From Nymphaea colorata (Eukaryota; Streptophyta; Magnoliopsida; Nymphaeales; Nymphaeaceae): a stretch of DNA of 64,000 bases. The notes under the pieces are model-generated. The model saw only the letters and a list, made by a program, of their open reading frames with translations, did no database searches and was not told where the DNA came from. Both the position numbers and the translations under genes were made by a program. The stretch spans positions 17,018,002 to 17,082,001 of the forward strand of contig NC_045148.1 in assembly GCF_008831285.2 (NCBI RefSeq). The letters are read 5' to 3'. This document shows positions 1-12,024 of the stretch, piece after piece; positions within the stretch are counted from its first letter, which is position 1, and the number at the start of each line of letters is the position of its first letter.

Positions 1-913
1 CAGAATCGGCTTGAATTAAACGATGCCAATAGGTGGCAAGGCCAAACCTGACCACCATTTTGAAAGAAATGAATGTTCAGCATATTGAGCTAGGGTTAGC
101 AACTTCTTCGCTTCTATCTATTCAAGGGGCCAAATACATCTTGTCTTTCATAAAAGGTAATGCCGTGCTCGTGAGGTTCGGTACCTCTAGTTGGGCTATT
201 TAGGTGTAATCAGTCACTAGTTCTAATCTTAGAGACACTCGACCTGCCTTGGGTAAGTTGACAGGATCGAGAAGTGGGAGAATGGCCTCAGCGGTTTTAT
301 GTACCTGATCTTTCAGCCCAAGACGGTTTCTTCTAAGGGTGTCCTCAGATCCATGGTTTGCATAAAATCACTAGGATTTCAAATCCGAAGATTTAAGATG
401 GAACCTCTTTTCCTCCTTTACGAAGCACATCTTTTAATGCAGTCTCCAATCTGAAATCAGGTGCTATCAAACACTTCCTAAAGTAACAGTTCACAGAAAG
501 AAAAAAAAAAAGGCCTTTGTTGAGCCAAGAATCGGATTCCGAACGACTAAAGCATTCATCTGGGATCTGGCATGATTAGATTCAAAGACATAAAGGAGGC
601 CAAAATCGACCAGGCCCCAGATCCAACTCATTTGCAACAGAGTACCAAACTTTGGGGTCTGCAATTGGAAACCACCAAGTCCAACGCTACAGTTCAAACA
701 GCGAAGATCCTCTGTTTTTCTTTTTGTGGGTGGTATATATCTGAAAGATGAGTAACTAAAATTTCAAAAGTATATATGCTACTCATTTATTTATACAATA
801 AGTCTTGAAAGAGCAAACGAAAACAGACAACTATAGAATATGGATCATCAGTATTATCATGCAAAGATCAATATTTTTACCACCAAAGACGATATAATTG
901 ACACAAGGAGATT
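1..913. other. Non-coding flank, no gene recognised
   Basis: I see no coding region here that resembles a known family. The longest open frames are under 70 codons and look random. The stretch contains poly-A/T runs and ordinary AT-rich sequence, and its right end is probably the 3' untranslated region of the minus-strand gene next to it. Confidence 0.4.
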
Positions 914-1345
914 CTAGCTAGTACCAATGATTTGATGTCCAGCCTCAATCACATAGAGAAGGGCTGCAACAACAGAAGAGGGCACGCTGAAACCGAGCAG
1001 CAGCAGCATCCCCAGAGCCACACTGGGCCTGGTGCCCATGAGAAACCTCTGCAACTGACCCACCCCTTCGCACACGTCCGAGTCATACGAGGCGTAGTAC
1101 CTCTTCTCCCACTCCATCCAGTGGGCAGGCGCCTCGTAGTTCCTCTCCCCCATCTTCATCTCCTGAATCCTCTTCCTCAGCACGATCATGTTCTCGTCCA
1201 CCATCCTGCTGCCCCGCCTCCGGTCGCCGGACTCACTCGGCCTCGTCACCAGCACCCGGAAACAGAGCCGTCTGGCACCAGCGCCGCAGCAGGATTTGCC
1301 TAAAACCAGCGGCCTGAAAACCAGGGAACCGGTGCTACCCTCCAT
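914..1345 (-). CDS. Plant-specific small membrane protein of unknown function (143 aa)
   Basis: Single-exon reading frame of 143 codons ending in TAG. I chose the ATG at 1345, which gives a protein starting MEGSTGSLVF; the frame stays open for 32 codons upstream but has no ATG there. The first 45 residues are rich in Arg, Ser and Gly and could be a transit or disordered segment. Residues 49-90 are charged, with a block VDENMIVLRKRIQEMKM and then HWMEWEKRYYASYD. Residues about 108-135 form one hydrophobic span (LGMLLLLGFSVPSSVVAALL) close to the C terminus, so a tail-anchored or single-pass membrane protein is likely. The arrangement resembles a family of small plant proteins without assigned function, recognised from memory rather than by a search. 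A TATATA-rich stretch lies 30-50 bases upstream of the ATG, which may be the core promoter. No function is claimed. Confidence 0.72.
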   Translation of the reverse strand: MEGSTGSLVFRPLVLGKSCCGAGARRLCFRVLVTRPSESGDRRRGSRMVDENMIVLRKRIQEMKMGERNYEAPAHWMEWEKRYYASYDSDVCEGVGQLQRFLMGTRPSVALGMLLLLGFSVPSSVVAALLYVIEAGHQIIGTS

Positions 1346-2383
1346 GGTGCTCAGAGAATGTAAAAGGAGTATATGCCTATACGTATATATCTGTGGACTC
1401 TGATAGTCATGTGTGGTAGGATGCTTTTGGTGCGAGGACAATCGGTGCCAACAAATTCATCTCCCTCCTTTTTCTGCGGTAAAAGAATTAAAATTACTAT
1501 CGGCAGACGCGTTGGGCAGCTGATGGAGACACGTGATGAAAAACCATAAGAATCCTTGAAGAATATGGTGAATTTGGTGCTCAAGAACAAATCTTACTCG
1601 AGATCTCAACCATAACAAGTGCACTCTGTGGTTGCCTGTTGATCTCTTAACTCCATCGGTTTTGCACCTTGTTCATGATTAATTTGGAAGTTTCCCTCAC
1701 AGTTAGCATGATTTTCTTCTAATTGGTAGATAGACTGGAAGAAATGGAAGGAGCCCCGCAGCTTCCCGGGAACATAAACGTCATCATCATGATTATAATC
1801 ATGAAGACATTGCTCTAGAATAAATGGATCCACCATTTTCAAGGATTTCAACTTGGGGACCTTGTTTGACACTTATTCCCAAATCCCAAATATGACTTTT
1901 GTTATGATTTTCATATAATTTATGTAAAGAGGTAGAATATTGAGGATGAATTGAATCCACCACTTTGAAAAACGTAAGCTTTTGTACTCATCCATACTTT
2001 GTCTTTAATGGTCATTTAGTTACAAAAGTTCATGAAAGGGGTGCTACTGCCATAAAGTCTCCTTGGTTCTTCTAGTTCAAAGAAAAAGAAAAACTAATGC
2101 AATCATCCAAATGTATTTGCTAAAGTGCTTTTTTATTTGATATTTGAGCCGCCTTTTAAAGAGGAAAAAAAAAGAAAAGTAGTATTTGTTTCGGAAGTAG
2201 CGACAAAAGGTTGGTCCCGAATGAATCTCAAATGCAGATATAGAACATTGAGTTTCTCTTGATACAAACTATGGCTGACTTGAAAACCAATGTCACATGC
2301 CGGTTTTCTTCCTGCTTGTCTTGTAAGGAAGGAAGCGATGTACCTCCTGTGGTTCGATGTAAAAAAAAAAAGGTCATTTGTAG
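1346..2383. other. Intergenic, no supported gene
   Basis: This is the upstream region of the membrane-protein gene and the flank of element A. An 88-codon open frame at 1606-1872 (minus) shows no family resemblance. A poly-A run sits at 2361-2370, just before element A. Nothing else is supported. Confidence 0.4.
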
Positions 2384-2794
2384 TGTCATGGGTTGACTCC
2401 TTTAGCCCGTGCAGCACGGCAAGAACCTGATTGCCGTAAGCCTTCAAACCAGCGAAAGGGGTGCAAAGGTAGTTTTAAAAAACAAGTGCATAAAAAACGC
2501 TTTATGAATAAAAAATCTCGTAATGTATTCAACTTGAAAAATTTGTACATCACCAGAAATATAAGCAAGGAGAATGATCTCAACTTTACTTACACAGGAT
2601 AGGATGGCCGAAGCCGCTTACAGGATTCCCAAACCGACCACCCAAAACTAAGAATCTTAATACATGACACTTAAACCGATGGGAGGGTACTTCCTTACAA
2701 GCAAACAAGCGTAAGCAAATGACTCAACATAAGCAAAGAAAGTATAATGTAAACAAAGTAAAGGATTGTACAGACTCTTAGACATGGGGGAACA
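2384..2794 (-). repeat. LTR of element A, left copy (3' LTR)
   Basis: Aligns along its whole length with 19492-19898 in the same orientation, with scattered substitutions and small indels. It starts TGTCA and ends AACA, and the minus-strand polypurine tract lies directly to its right. This is the 3' LTR because the element reads on the minus strand. Confidence 0.9.
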
Positions 2795-2796
2795 GG

Positions 2797-2808
2797 CTCC
2801 CCCCTTCA
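2797..2808 (-). other. Polypurine tract of element A
   Basis: On the minus strand a purine run (GAAGGGGGGAG) sits two bases before the 3' LTR, where plus-strand DNA priming of an LTR element occurs. Confidence 0.7.
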
Positions 2809-2966
2809 AATCAAGCACCGTCCTCGGCGCCAGTAGCTTCATGATAGGCTTTGATTTCCAGCAGGTAGCGCTGCTTCATATAAAAGGCATACTCCTAGGT
2901 TGGATTTTGTTCGTCTATCCACTTTACTTGGTACTTCTTCGACTCCCCTAGATAGTTTGTCTTGTG

Positions 2967-5667
2967 TCAAAAAATTTCCTCCATCTGACGGTCCATCGCT
3001 CGCTTACTCGACGGGGCTCGCTGTAAGATCGGGTCTCGTTCTGGGACGCTTTTGTCAGGGTCTTCCTCATCAAAGTAGAAGGGCTTCAGGTTGCAGACAT
3101 GGAACACTGAATGCACCTTAAAGTCTGGCAGTAAGTCTAGTTTGTAAGCTAGCTTCCCGATTCTCTTCAGCACTGTAAAGGGACCTTCATACTTGCTGAT
3201 TAATGACCTGTGTCGACCACGAAAAATACCCATGCGATCAGGATAAAGCTTCACGAGGACTTGATCGTCGACTCGAAACTTGATCACCGAATCGAAACTC
3301 CATTGGCCTTCGATTCCGATCTGTGAACTTCTTCATTTTCTTGGCGGCCTTATGCAAGAACACCTTAGCCATCTCCATCTGTTTTTGCCAATCGCGAACG
3401 AACTGGTAGGCAAAAGTAGGCCGTCCCTTTTCTTGGGCTGCAAGGGTATGAGGCATCAACGATTGTTGCCCAGTGGCTATCTCAAATGGACTATGTCCAG
3501 AAGACTCGCTCTTCTGTAAATTGTAGCAAAATTGAGCTACATCCAACAATTTCACCCAATTCTTTTGATTCGCGTTGACATAGTGCCGAAGATATTGTTC
3601 CAACAATCCGTTGATCTGTTCTGTCTGGCCATCTGTTTGTGAGAGGAAACTCGTTGAGAATAATAAATCTGAACCAAGCAAACGAAATACTTCACGCCAG
3701 AACTTCCCTGTGAAGCGAGCGTCCCGATCACTGACAATGCTTTTTGGCACGCCTCAGTACTTGACTATATGCTTCACAAATAACTCTGCCGTCTTCTCCG
3801 TGGGACATTCCTTAGAGGCTGGGATAAATGTGGCATACTTCAAAAGTCTATTCACAACCACAAGGATGGAGCTGAAGCCGTCAACTTTGAGAGGCATTCC
3901 CACGGACGTTTTGGAATAAGAAGAGGCTCCAGGAGACCGGCCGGCTTCTTATTCGTTCCCTTGTCCTGCTGGCAAATCAAACATGTTTTCACATATGCTT
4001 CAACATCATTGCATATCTGTCGCCAATAGTAACCATGTTCGAGGAGCACCAGCGTCCGCTTCTGGCTAGGATGGCCAGCCCACAAAGAGTCATGGCATTC
4101 CTTCAACAATTTTCACCAAAGGTTGCCCCATCTACGTACGAAAACCCGTCCTCCTTTTGCCATTAGAAGTCCATCACGCAACCAAAATCATCGCGTTTTT
4201 TCTGCTCCAGCTTTCTCGACCAAGTGCTTGGCCACAGGGTCCTGCTTCATGCCTTCTCGAATCCGCCCGAGAAGAGCACTCTCAAGTTGTGCTTCGGATG
4301 ATGTTGTCCAAGTAACTGCCAACTCTGCCTTTCGACTTAGTGCATCAGCTATGACGTTTGTTCCTCCCGCCTTGTATTCCAAGGCAAAATCGAATTCCGC
4401 AAGGAATTTCTGCCATCGGGCCTGCTTCGAGCTCAACTTCTTTTGAGTTTGGAAGTAACTTGTGGCTACATTATCAGTCTTGACCACAAATTGACTTTCC
4501 AACAAGTAATGTCTCCATGTACGAAGACAGTGGATAATGGCCGTCTTCTTCCTTTCATGGACCGAGTACCGATGCTCTGCGTCCTTAAGCTTTCTACTTT
4601 CATAGGCAACTAGGTGACCTTCCTGCATCAAGACTCTGCCAATAGCAAAATCTAATGCATCTGTGTGGACTTCGAACTTCTTCGAGTGGTCGGGTAACCT
4701 GAGCACAGGCTCCTGCGTCAGGGCCCCCTTCAATTTCTCGAAGGCATCTTCTTCAATTTCTTCCCAAGCCCAAGTTTGGTTCTTCTTCAACAAATCAGTG
4801 AGAGAGAGGCACAACTATCAAAGAATACCCCTCAATGAATCGCCGATAGTAGTTTGCCAAGCCGAGAAAAGATCGCAACTCCGGTACATTGGTCACCTTT
4901 TCTATATCCATTCGCAACTGACCTTTACCCACTATATGACCGAGAAAACTGATTTCTTGTTAGCCAAATAAGCACTTCTCGTGCTTCACATATAGTTCAT
5001 TTTCCTTCAGCACATTGAACACTAGCCGCTGGTGTTCCACATGATCTCCCATTGAGCTGCTATACACTATAATATCATCAAGATAGACTACCACAAACTT
5101 ATCTAAGTACAGGTAGAATATCTTGTTCATTAGAGTCGAAAAAATGGCTGGGGCACTCGTCAACCTGAACTACATTACCAAGAATTCAAAGGCACCGTAG
5201 CGAGTGACACAAGTTGTCTTCGGCTCGTCACCGTCAACAATCCGAACTTGCCAAAATCCCGATCTGAGGTCCAGCTTGGAAAATACTCGAGCTCCCCCTA
5301 GCTGATCAAAGAGATCTGCAATCAAAGGTAAGTGGTACTTGTCCTCACCGTTACCTTGTTCAGCGCCCGATAATCTACACGTAACCTTTTGGAGCCATCA
5401 TGTTTTGCTTGGAACAACACTGGTGCACCAAAAGGAGCTTTGGAGAGTCTGATTATACCTCCAGCTAGCATCTCGTCCAACTGTCGCCGAAGCTCTTTCA
5501 ATTCTGTAGGGGTCATCCGATAAGGTGTCATTGCCGGGGGTTTGGCACCAGGAATGAGTTTTATGACATGATCCACTTCACGTCGAGGTGGCAGCCGTCT
5601 AGGGAGCTCCGCATGCATTGTTCCTGCGAATTCCGCTAAGAAAGGCGCAAGCACCTCTGGGACCAGA
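2967..5667 (-). pseudogene. Element A pol: reverse transcriptase, RNase H, integrase (broken)
   Basis: The minus strand from 5667 down holds the pol of element A in several broken frames. It begins inside the RT lead-in segment ([25 protein letters not shown]), then the RT active site YLDDIIVYS near 5070-5095. RNase H follows at about 4190-4810 ([25 protein letters not shown]). The integrase zinc-binding region is at 3852-4109 (HDSLWAGHPS and CLICQQDK) and the integrase core at 3238-3750 (IVSDRDARFTGKFW, QTDGQTEQ). The C-terminal segment at 2967-3287 includes KYEGPFTVLKRIG. In-frame stops and frameshifts separate these pieces, so no functional polyprotein can be made. Directly upstream (right) the frame is cut by insertion B. 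Confidence 0.88.
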
Positions 5668-5672
5668 CCAGG
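5668..5672. other. Target-site duplication of insertion B, left copy (CCAGG)
   Basis: CCAGG directly abuts the TGTCAG left terminus of insertion B. The same five bases follow its right terminus at 17730-17734, and element A coding sequence resumes on both sides. Confidence 0.85.
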
Positions 5673-6284
5673 TGTCAGAGAACCACGGTTGGAAGTCTAC
5701 GAATAATTTTGGAGGTTTTGAACACCTCGTTTCTGTTAATGAGTCGTAACTGTAATATGTGTTAAGATTTGAAGATATTTATTTTACAAAAATCAAATAT
5801 TATTTTGATGGGCCATGTTCCATTCATGGCTGGATTTTTCCATACTCAAAGGAATTCTGACCCTTCTTTCTACTCTACAGGTAGTTCGTGATAGATTCTG
5901 GCTTATGGAGTGACGACCTCAGGCCTTATGATGGACGGGCATTGGCATTCTGGACAGTGCGTCAGTTTTGAGCTTAGTGGTCATTTTAGTTGTTTGGGTC
6001 CATATGTTTTATTTTAATACAGTGCATTTATTTATGTTTTGGTCATGACTCAATATTACTTCCGCTATTATTCATTTATGCAATGAAAAAAAAATTGGTG
6101 TAAAAAATTGGGTCGTGAAAGCTTTGGTATCAGAGCACAGTGTCTATAGTCCATGTCCAATGCCAATATCGATCACAAGCTGAGGAAAGGTCATCCAAGC
6201 CTGTTAGAGAATGGTGTTTTTGATTTATTGTGAATTTTGAGTTATAAAGTTTTATAGTAGTTTTAGCGGATTGTTTTACTTACA
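5673..6284 (+). repeat. Inverted partial LTR of B with primer site and leader
   Basis: Plus-strand copy of the last 450 bp or so of the B LTR, followed by the primer-binding site and about 150 bases of leader. It matches the reverse complement of 15055-15660 closely up to the bases TTGTTTTACTTACA. It starts TGTCAGAG exactly at the target duplication and ends abruptly where another LTR fragment begins. Confidence 0.8.
6125..6136 (+). other. tRNA-Met primer-binding site (plus-strand copy)
   Basis: TGGTATCAGAGC is the classic plant primer-binding site complementary to the 3' end of initiator methionine tRNA. It directly follows the LTR piece, in plus orientation, opposite to the rest of element B. 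Confidence 0.85.
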
Positions 6285-6288
6285 CTGC

Positions 6289-6425
6289 ATGGAGTGACGA
6301 CCTTAGGCCTTGTGATGGACGGGCATTGGCATTCTGCACACTGCATCGGTTTTGGGCTTAGTGGTCATTTTAGTTGTTTAGGTCCATGTGTTTTATTTTA
6401 ATACAGTGCACTTGTTTATGTTTTA
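6289..6425 (+). repeat. Second inverted LTR fragment of B
   Basis: Repeats part of the preceding LTR piece (from TGGAGTGACGACC to TTTATGTTTT) in the same plus orientation with a few substitutions. It starts and ends without LTR termini, so it is a rearrangement product rather than an independent insertion. Confidence 0.75.
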
Positions 6426-6464
6426 GTTAGTTTACCTAAAACATTTGAAACGTTAGTTATGAAG

Positions 6465-8178
6465 GAATATACTTAAAACTGTCAAGTTAATCTTAAATGA
6501 GACATTTGAGGAAAAGATGGAGTTAAGGGCATATTTAACCACATTTTACATCAATTAAAATCCTCATTGTGCTGCAGCCCTAAATGATCACGTCCAGCAA
6601 TAGAAAGAGAGAGAGAGAAAAAAGAGTTGCTGCCAAGATTTTCAGAGGTAAGGGGATGTTCAGCTTTGAATGGATTATGTAGCCTTGTATTTTTTGTTGG
6701 ATGTTGGGGGATAGATACACTTATATGCACGTCTTAATAGTAGACCTATGTGTTCTTACACCTAAATAAGAATCGATTTGTGAAGTGTTATATGTTGGAA
6801 TTATATTCATGCTCTTAGTTTTGTCTATTCTTGATTTACATCCATACGCATATGCATGCATGAAACGTAACTACGTGTGTGCAAAAATGTATATACATAT
6901 ACAATAATAATGAAAACAATAAGGGGGTGATTAGAGCGTTAACATGAGGTTCGGCCATATTTCCGAACTCCCAGGTTAGATGAAAAACCCCTGTTCGGTC
7001 ATCCTCTTCTGTGAAGATCGAAGCCATCGACTTCTATGTTTCTGTCACGGGCATTGACAGTAGCATCCGCCCTTTCTTCAATCTTCCTGTTGCTGGAGAG
7101 CTCCGGGAGAAGGGAATACAGGGAGATTTGCAGCGGAGGCGATTTGGGGGAAAAGGGTTAACACGGTATGGAAGACGCAGGCTTCCTCCAATCGTTCCTC
7201 TGTGTGGGCCGGTTCATCCCTGTCGCAACAAATGAGGAGACAGATTTGGGGAGGTCGTCTTCCTCACAGCAGCAAGGTTGAGAGAAGAGAGCAGAGGAGA
7301 CGACGGCGACGACAGCGACGGGTGGCTGGTGGCGCAGTAGCATGGAACCGAACGACGTTCCTCACTGGAGAATGAGAGATTGCTCGTGCTGGTGATGGGT
7401 CGCAGAAGAATCGGTGGAACCACCGTCGGACGAAGCAAGGACGCGAGGAGAGAGAAAAGGGGGCGAGAAAATGAAAAAAATTAGGGTTCGAGCCATTTTA
7501 TAACGAATTTGGGTGTATGTGAGTGCGAACTTTGTTTTGCCCAGTGGTTGGTTTTGTCCCGGGAGGTAGTGGTGCGCTTGAGCTCACTGTTGACGCACAC
7601 TCCTCTGTCTGCACTGGAGGGCCCACAGGGTATTGGGCGGCACAAGGGCTCGGGATTTTGCTGTTTCTGTTGGAGAGCAAGGCGTCTCCTCGTTCCTCAC
7701 CCCGGGTTTCTAGAGGTACCATGCTGCTGCAGTGGTGATTTGGGATATTTCAGGAGGCTTCACTGCAGGTACCCTCGATCTGTTGATTGCTTGGTGAAGA
7801 GATGTTATGTTCTGCCCGTCAGTGCCCACGGGGATTTCCATTGTTGCTCGGTACAATGACCATGGCATTGTCAAAGAACCATGGTTGGAAGTCTATGAAT
7901 AATTTTGGAGGTTTTGAACACATCGTTTCTGTTAATGAGTCATCACTATAATATGTGTTAAGATTTGAAATTATTTGTTTTAGAAAAATCAAATATTATT
8001 TTGTTGGGCCATGTTCCATTCATGGCTGGATTTTTCCATACTCAGAGGAATTCTGACCCTTCTTTCTACTCTACAGGTAGTTCATGTTAGATTTTGGCAC
8101 TTGGAGTGACGACCTCAAGCTTTGTGATGGATGGGCATTGGCATTCTGGACGCTACGTCGGTTTTGGGCTTAGTGGTC
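6465..8178 (+). repeat. Inverted, nearly full LTR of B (plus copy)
   Basis: Runs in the opposite sense to the two main LTRs and matches their reverse complement: ATGAGACATTTGAGG near 6490, TTGCTGCCAAGATTTTCAGAGG near 6625, and the GC-rich CTTTGTTTTGCCCAGTGGTTGG near 7530. It lacks the extreme 5' end and the last 205 bp or so. It is visibly more diverged, especially at 6830-7490, than the two minus-strand LTRs are from each other. Confidence 0.75.
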
Positions 8179-10466
8179 GTCACTCCATGAGCCAGAATCT
8201 ATCACGAACTACCTATAGAGTAAAAAGAAGGGTCAGAATTCCTTTGAGCATGGAAAAATCCAGCCATGAATGGAACATAGCCTATCAAAATAATATTTGA
8301 TTTTTGTAAAACAAATATCTTCAAATCTTAATACATATTACAGTTACGACTCATTAACAGAAACGAGGTGTTCAAAACCTCCAAAATTATTCATAGACTT
8401 ACAACCGTGGTTCTCTGACAAAGTCATGGTCATCGTGTCGAGCAACAACAACAACAGAAATTCCCGTGGGCAGTCATGGGCCGAACAGAACATCTTTTCA
8501 CGAGGCGATCCAACTGATTGAGGGTAACCTGCAGTGAAGCCTCCTGAGATATCCAGATCGCCGCTACAGCAGCATGGTCCCTCTAGGAACCCGGGGTGAG
8601 GAACCAGGAAATGCCTTGCTCTCCAACAGAAACAACAAAATCCGGGACCCTTGTGCCACCCAATACCCTGTGGGCCCTCCAGTGTAGACAAAGGAGTGTA
8701 CGTCAACAGTGAGCTCAGGCGCTCCACTACCTCCTGGGATGAAACCAACCACTGGGCAAAACAAAGCTCGCACTCACATATACCATTGCACACAGTCCAT
8801 GTTTCGCCTTCGAATTTCAAATGTGAGGGTTTGTCATCACTAGACCTCGTCTAGTACCTCTCACAGAAATCGCCCTCAGGCTCGGTTTCTCAAACAAAAG
8901 CAACAAGTCATTTTCTAACTTAATTTAATGACAGTCAAGCAAAGCACATCACGTCTAGAATCCTTAAATAATAATATTATAATCCTCATTTGAAAACAAG
9001 AAATTTATTTTTAAATTCTTAGGACGTGGCTTTCCTCCTCTAATGGTTCTGAAATTAATTTCAGAACCATTTTTCTAAAATCTTAAACACAACAAAGAGC
9101 ATCAAAGAGAAATAAAACATAACATTTCGGTTTTAATTCATAAAACCCCATTTTGGTGATTTCTAAGAACTTGGAGGGTATCAAAACGCCATTTCAAATT
9201 AAATACCTGGTTTTTGCTGAAAATCATTTTTGCATGCCTCTTTTTGAAGAGGTTTTCAGAAAAACGTTGTGGCATTAATAAGATTTTAACAGCTTATCTG
9301 AATATTTTGCCAATTAGGTGGACCCATTTTGAAAATTTTCAACTTTACTATAAATTTGGTCCACCCCTAATCTCTTCTTCATTTCTCACCGATTTTTCTC
9401 TCTCCTCACGGCTGCTCCCTCTTCTTCTCGCTCGACCAACGGTGGGTGGTGGCTTCAACCGATTTTTCACACCCAAACCAATGGAACACTTCTTCTTCTC
9501 GCAGCTGTTTCTACCGGCCATCCGACAGCTTCCACCACCGTCGTCTCCTCTGCTCTCGTCTCTCAACCCTGCTGCTGTGTGGAAGACTACCTCCCCAAAT
9601 ATGTCTCCTCATTTGTTGTGACAGGGATGAACTGGCAAACCAAGAGGGACGACGAGTGGAAACTTGTAACTTCCAGGTTGCGTTCCTCCTTTTCCCCAAG
9701 TCGCCTCTGCTAATACCATGAAGGAGACGACTGGTTTCCCGTTGATTGGCGACAGGTCCTGCTCGTCGATGGAGTTGGGGTATTTCCTTTCCTCCTCATT
9801 CTTGTGTGTTGGTTAAAACTCTTGACCATTGCTGTGTGTCGAGCAGAGCGGCCTTTCCCTCTGTTGACGATGTTCTGGCTTGTTCTTTTCCCCTTTTTTT
9901 TCTTGTAATAGGTTCGGGAGGACAGCAGAGTCTTCCCTTTTGGGATATGCGTAGTCCGTTCTGTGGCCAGACCCTTTGCGAGGGTTCTGGTATATAATTT
10001 TTTTTTGTTGTTTTGAATCTGTAGTTGGTTTGAAAAATTCTAACGTATCTTTATCTCATACATGCCTGCTCGGTTTTAGTGTTGATTATAGACTAGGTTT
10101 CTCATAGATGGAACAATAAGAGAGAAACAACGAGAAACACCTAATCTAGGCATAAAAATTCATAAACCCACGTGCATATGTATCTATAAGAACTTAAAAT
10201 ATGTAAGCTGCATGCTACATTCATGATTGAAAATCCCCATAACTTTGAAAATATTGGCAGCAACTCCTTCCCTTTGCGTGAAGTTCCTTTCTAGCAGCCT
10301 CCTACTTCAATCTCAATCTCTCTGTGGCTGGACGTGCTCCTCTAATGCTACAAAAAAAAGAGAGTTTCTCCTTTCAATTACATCTTTATCCATATCCTTT
10401 CCCTCAAATGTCTCATTTTGATAAACTTAACCGTTTTTTTTCTTTAAAAGAGACGTGGGTCTTACA
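8179..10466 (-). repeat. LTR of element B, left copy (3' LTR, end missing)
   Basis: Matches 15420-17729 in the same orientation along about 2.3 kb. On the minus strand it starts TGTAAGACCC directly after a polypurine tract. The last 205 bp or so present in the right LTR are missing; at 8178 the sequence turns into an inverted LTR through the shared bases GGTC. The LTR is long for the family and contains a GC-rich block at 8520-8780. Confidence 0.85.
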
Positions 10467-10483
10467 TCCTTCCCCCCCAAAAA
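10467..10483 (-). other. Polypurine tract of element B
   Basis: The minus strand reads TTTTTGGGGGGGAAGGA directly before the LTR start TGTAAGACCC, as expected for plus-strand priming. Confidence 0.8.
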
Positions 10484-10513
10484 GAAATTTCGTCCTCAAG
10501 ATTTGAGCATACC

Positions 10514-12021
10514 TTATTGGAACAATTGAGAATTACTCTTTCTCTTGTCCTCTTCTGGCTCCCACGTGCATTCCTTGATGCTATGATGCTGCCATTCCAC
10601 TTCAACTAGTGGGATGGTCTTCTTCCGCAACACATGCTCCTTACGATCTATAATCCGCAGTAGTTGTTCTTCTATTGTCATGTCTTCTTGCAAATCAACT
10701 TCTTCGTACTCTATCACATGCGAGGGATCAGGTACATACTTCCTTAACATCGACACGTGAAATATTGGATGAACATGACTATACTGCGGTGGAAGTGCAA
10801 TTCGATATGCAACATCTCCAACTTTTTCCAGAATCTCGAATGGACCAATATATATTGGGCTCAATTTCCCCTTCTTTTCGAATCGAAAAACACTCTTTGT
10901 GGGTGATATCTTGACAAATACATGATCTCTTGCTTCAAAAGCTAGCTCTCTTCATCGTTGGTCTGCATAACTCTTTTGTCAACTCTGAGCAGCCAAAAGT
11001 TTCTTTCTAATCATGTTGACTTGGTCAGTGTAGTGTTGGATTACCAAGGGATCCTCAATCTTGTTGTCTCCTATCTCAGTCCAACATGATGGTGATCTAC
11101 AAGGTCGGCCATAAAAAGCTTCAAATGGAGCCATTCCAATGCTAGAGTGATAGCTGTTGTTGTAGGCAAATGCGGCCAATTTTACATGTTTATCATTTTC
11201 ACCCTTCCATTACAAAACACAAACTCTTAACATATCTTCAAGAGTCTGGATTGTTCGCTCAGACTGCCCATCTGTCTACGGATGAAATGATGTACTCAGT
11301 TTCAATTTTGTTCCCAACGCTTCCTTTAACCTTCCCCAGAACTTCGAAGTAAATCTTGAATCTCTATCAGAAATTATTGATTTAGGGATTCCATGAAGTC
11401 TCACAATTTCATCAATATACAAATCTGCTAGACTTTCAATAGATTGTGAAATCTTGATAGGAAGAAAATGTGCAGATTTAGTTAGGCGGTCCACCACTAC
11501 CCAAATAGCATTGTGTTGTCTTCGAGTACATGACAACCTCACTATAAAGTCCATGGTGATGTCTTCCCATTTCCATTGAGGAATCTCTATCCGTTGCATT
11601 AAGCCACCTGGTTTCTATGTTCCACTTTAACTTGTTGACACACCAAGCATCGTGAGACGAACTCAGCAAGCTCTTTCTTCATTCCTGGCCACCAAAAGTT
11701 TATCCTTAAATTTTGACACATCTTGGTGCTTCCCGAATGTATGGTGTATTTTGTTTTGTGTGCCTCTTCTAGCAGTTTATTTTTCACTTCTGGATCATTC
11801 GGAACCCACAATCTACCGTTGAACCATACAGATCCATCATCATTTTCAGAATAAAGAGTTTCTTCATTTTTGTAACACTCAAGTTTCAACTTCGCATATT
11901 CAGGACTTCGTTTTTGTTTCTCAATAATTTCATCAAGAAAACTATCTCGAATTATTCCAACACACTTCACTTTTCCATTATCATCTCGCAATGGATGCCA
12001 TTGCTCAAAGTCTTCAACCAA
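10514..12021 (-). pseudogene. Element B integrase with chromodomain-like tail (broken)
   Basis: Read on the minus strand. The zinc-binding part is at 11599-12021 (HSGSTKMCQNLR, WWPGMKKELAEFV and CLVCQQVK). The catalytic core follows at 11276-11599 ([42 protein letters not shown]). The late core at 10979-11179 includes MAPFEAFYGRPCRSP. The C terminus at 10514-10864 has the GPF segment (IYIGPFEILEKVGDVAYR) and ends with VEWQHHSIKECTWEPEEDKR, a sequence like the truncated chromodomain of Tekay/Del-type chromoviruses. Frameshifts and stops separate these pieces. Assignment to that clade is an inference from the C-terminal motif. Confidence 0.85.
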
Positions 12022-12024
12022 ATT

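Noticed and set aside
1606-1872. 88-codon open frame on the minus strand
   Set aside because: No family resemblance, no promoter or splice context, and length within the random range for this composition.
5673-6284. Independent solo LTR insertion
   Set aside because: It continues through the primer site into internal leader sequence and has no target duplication of its own at 6284.
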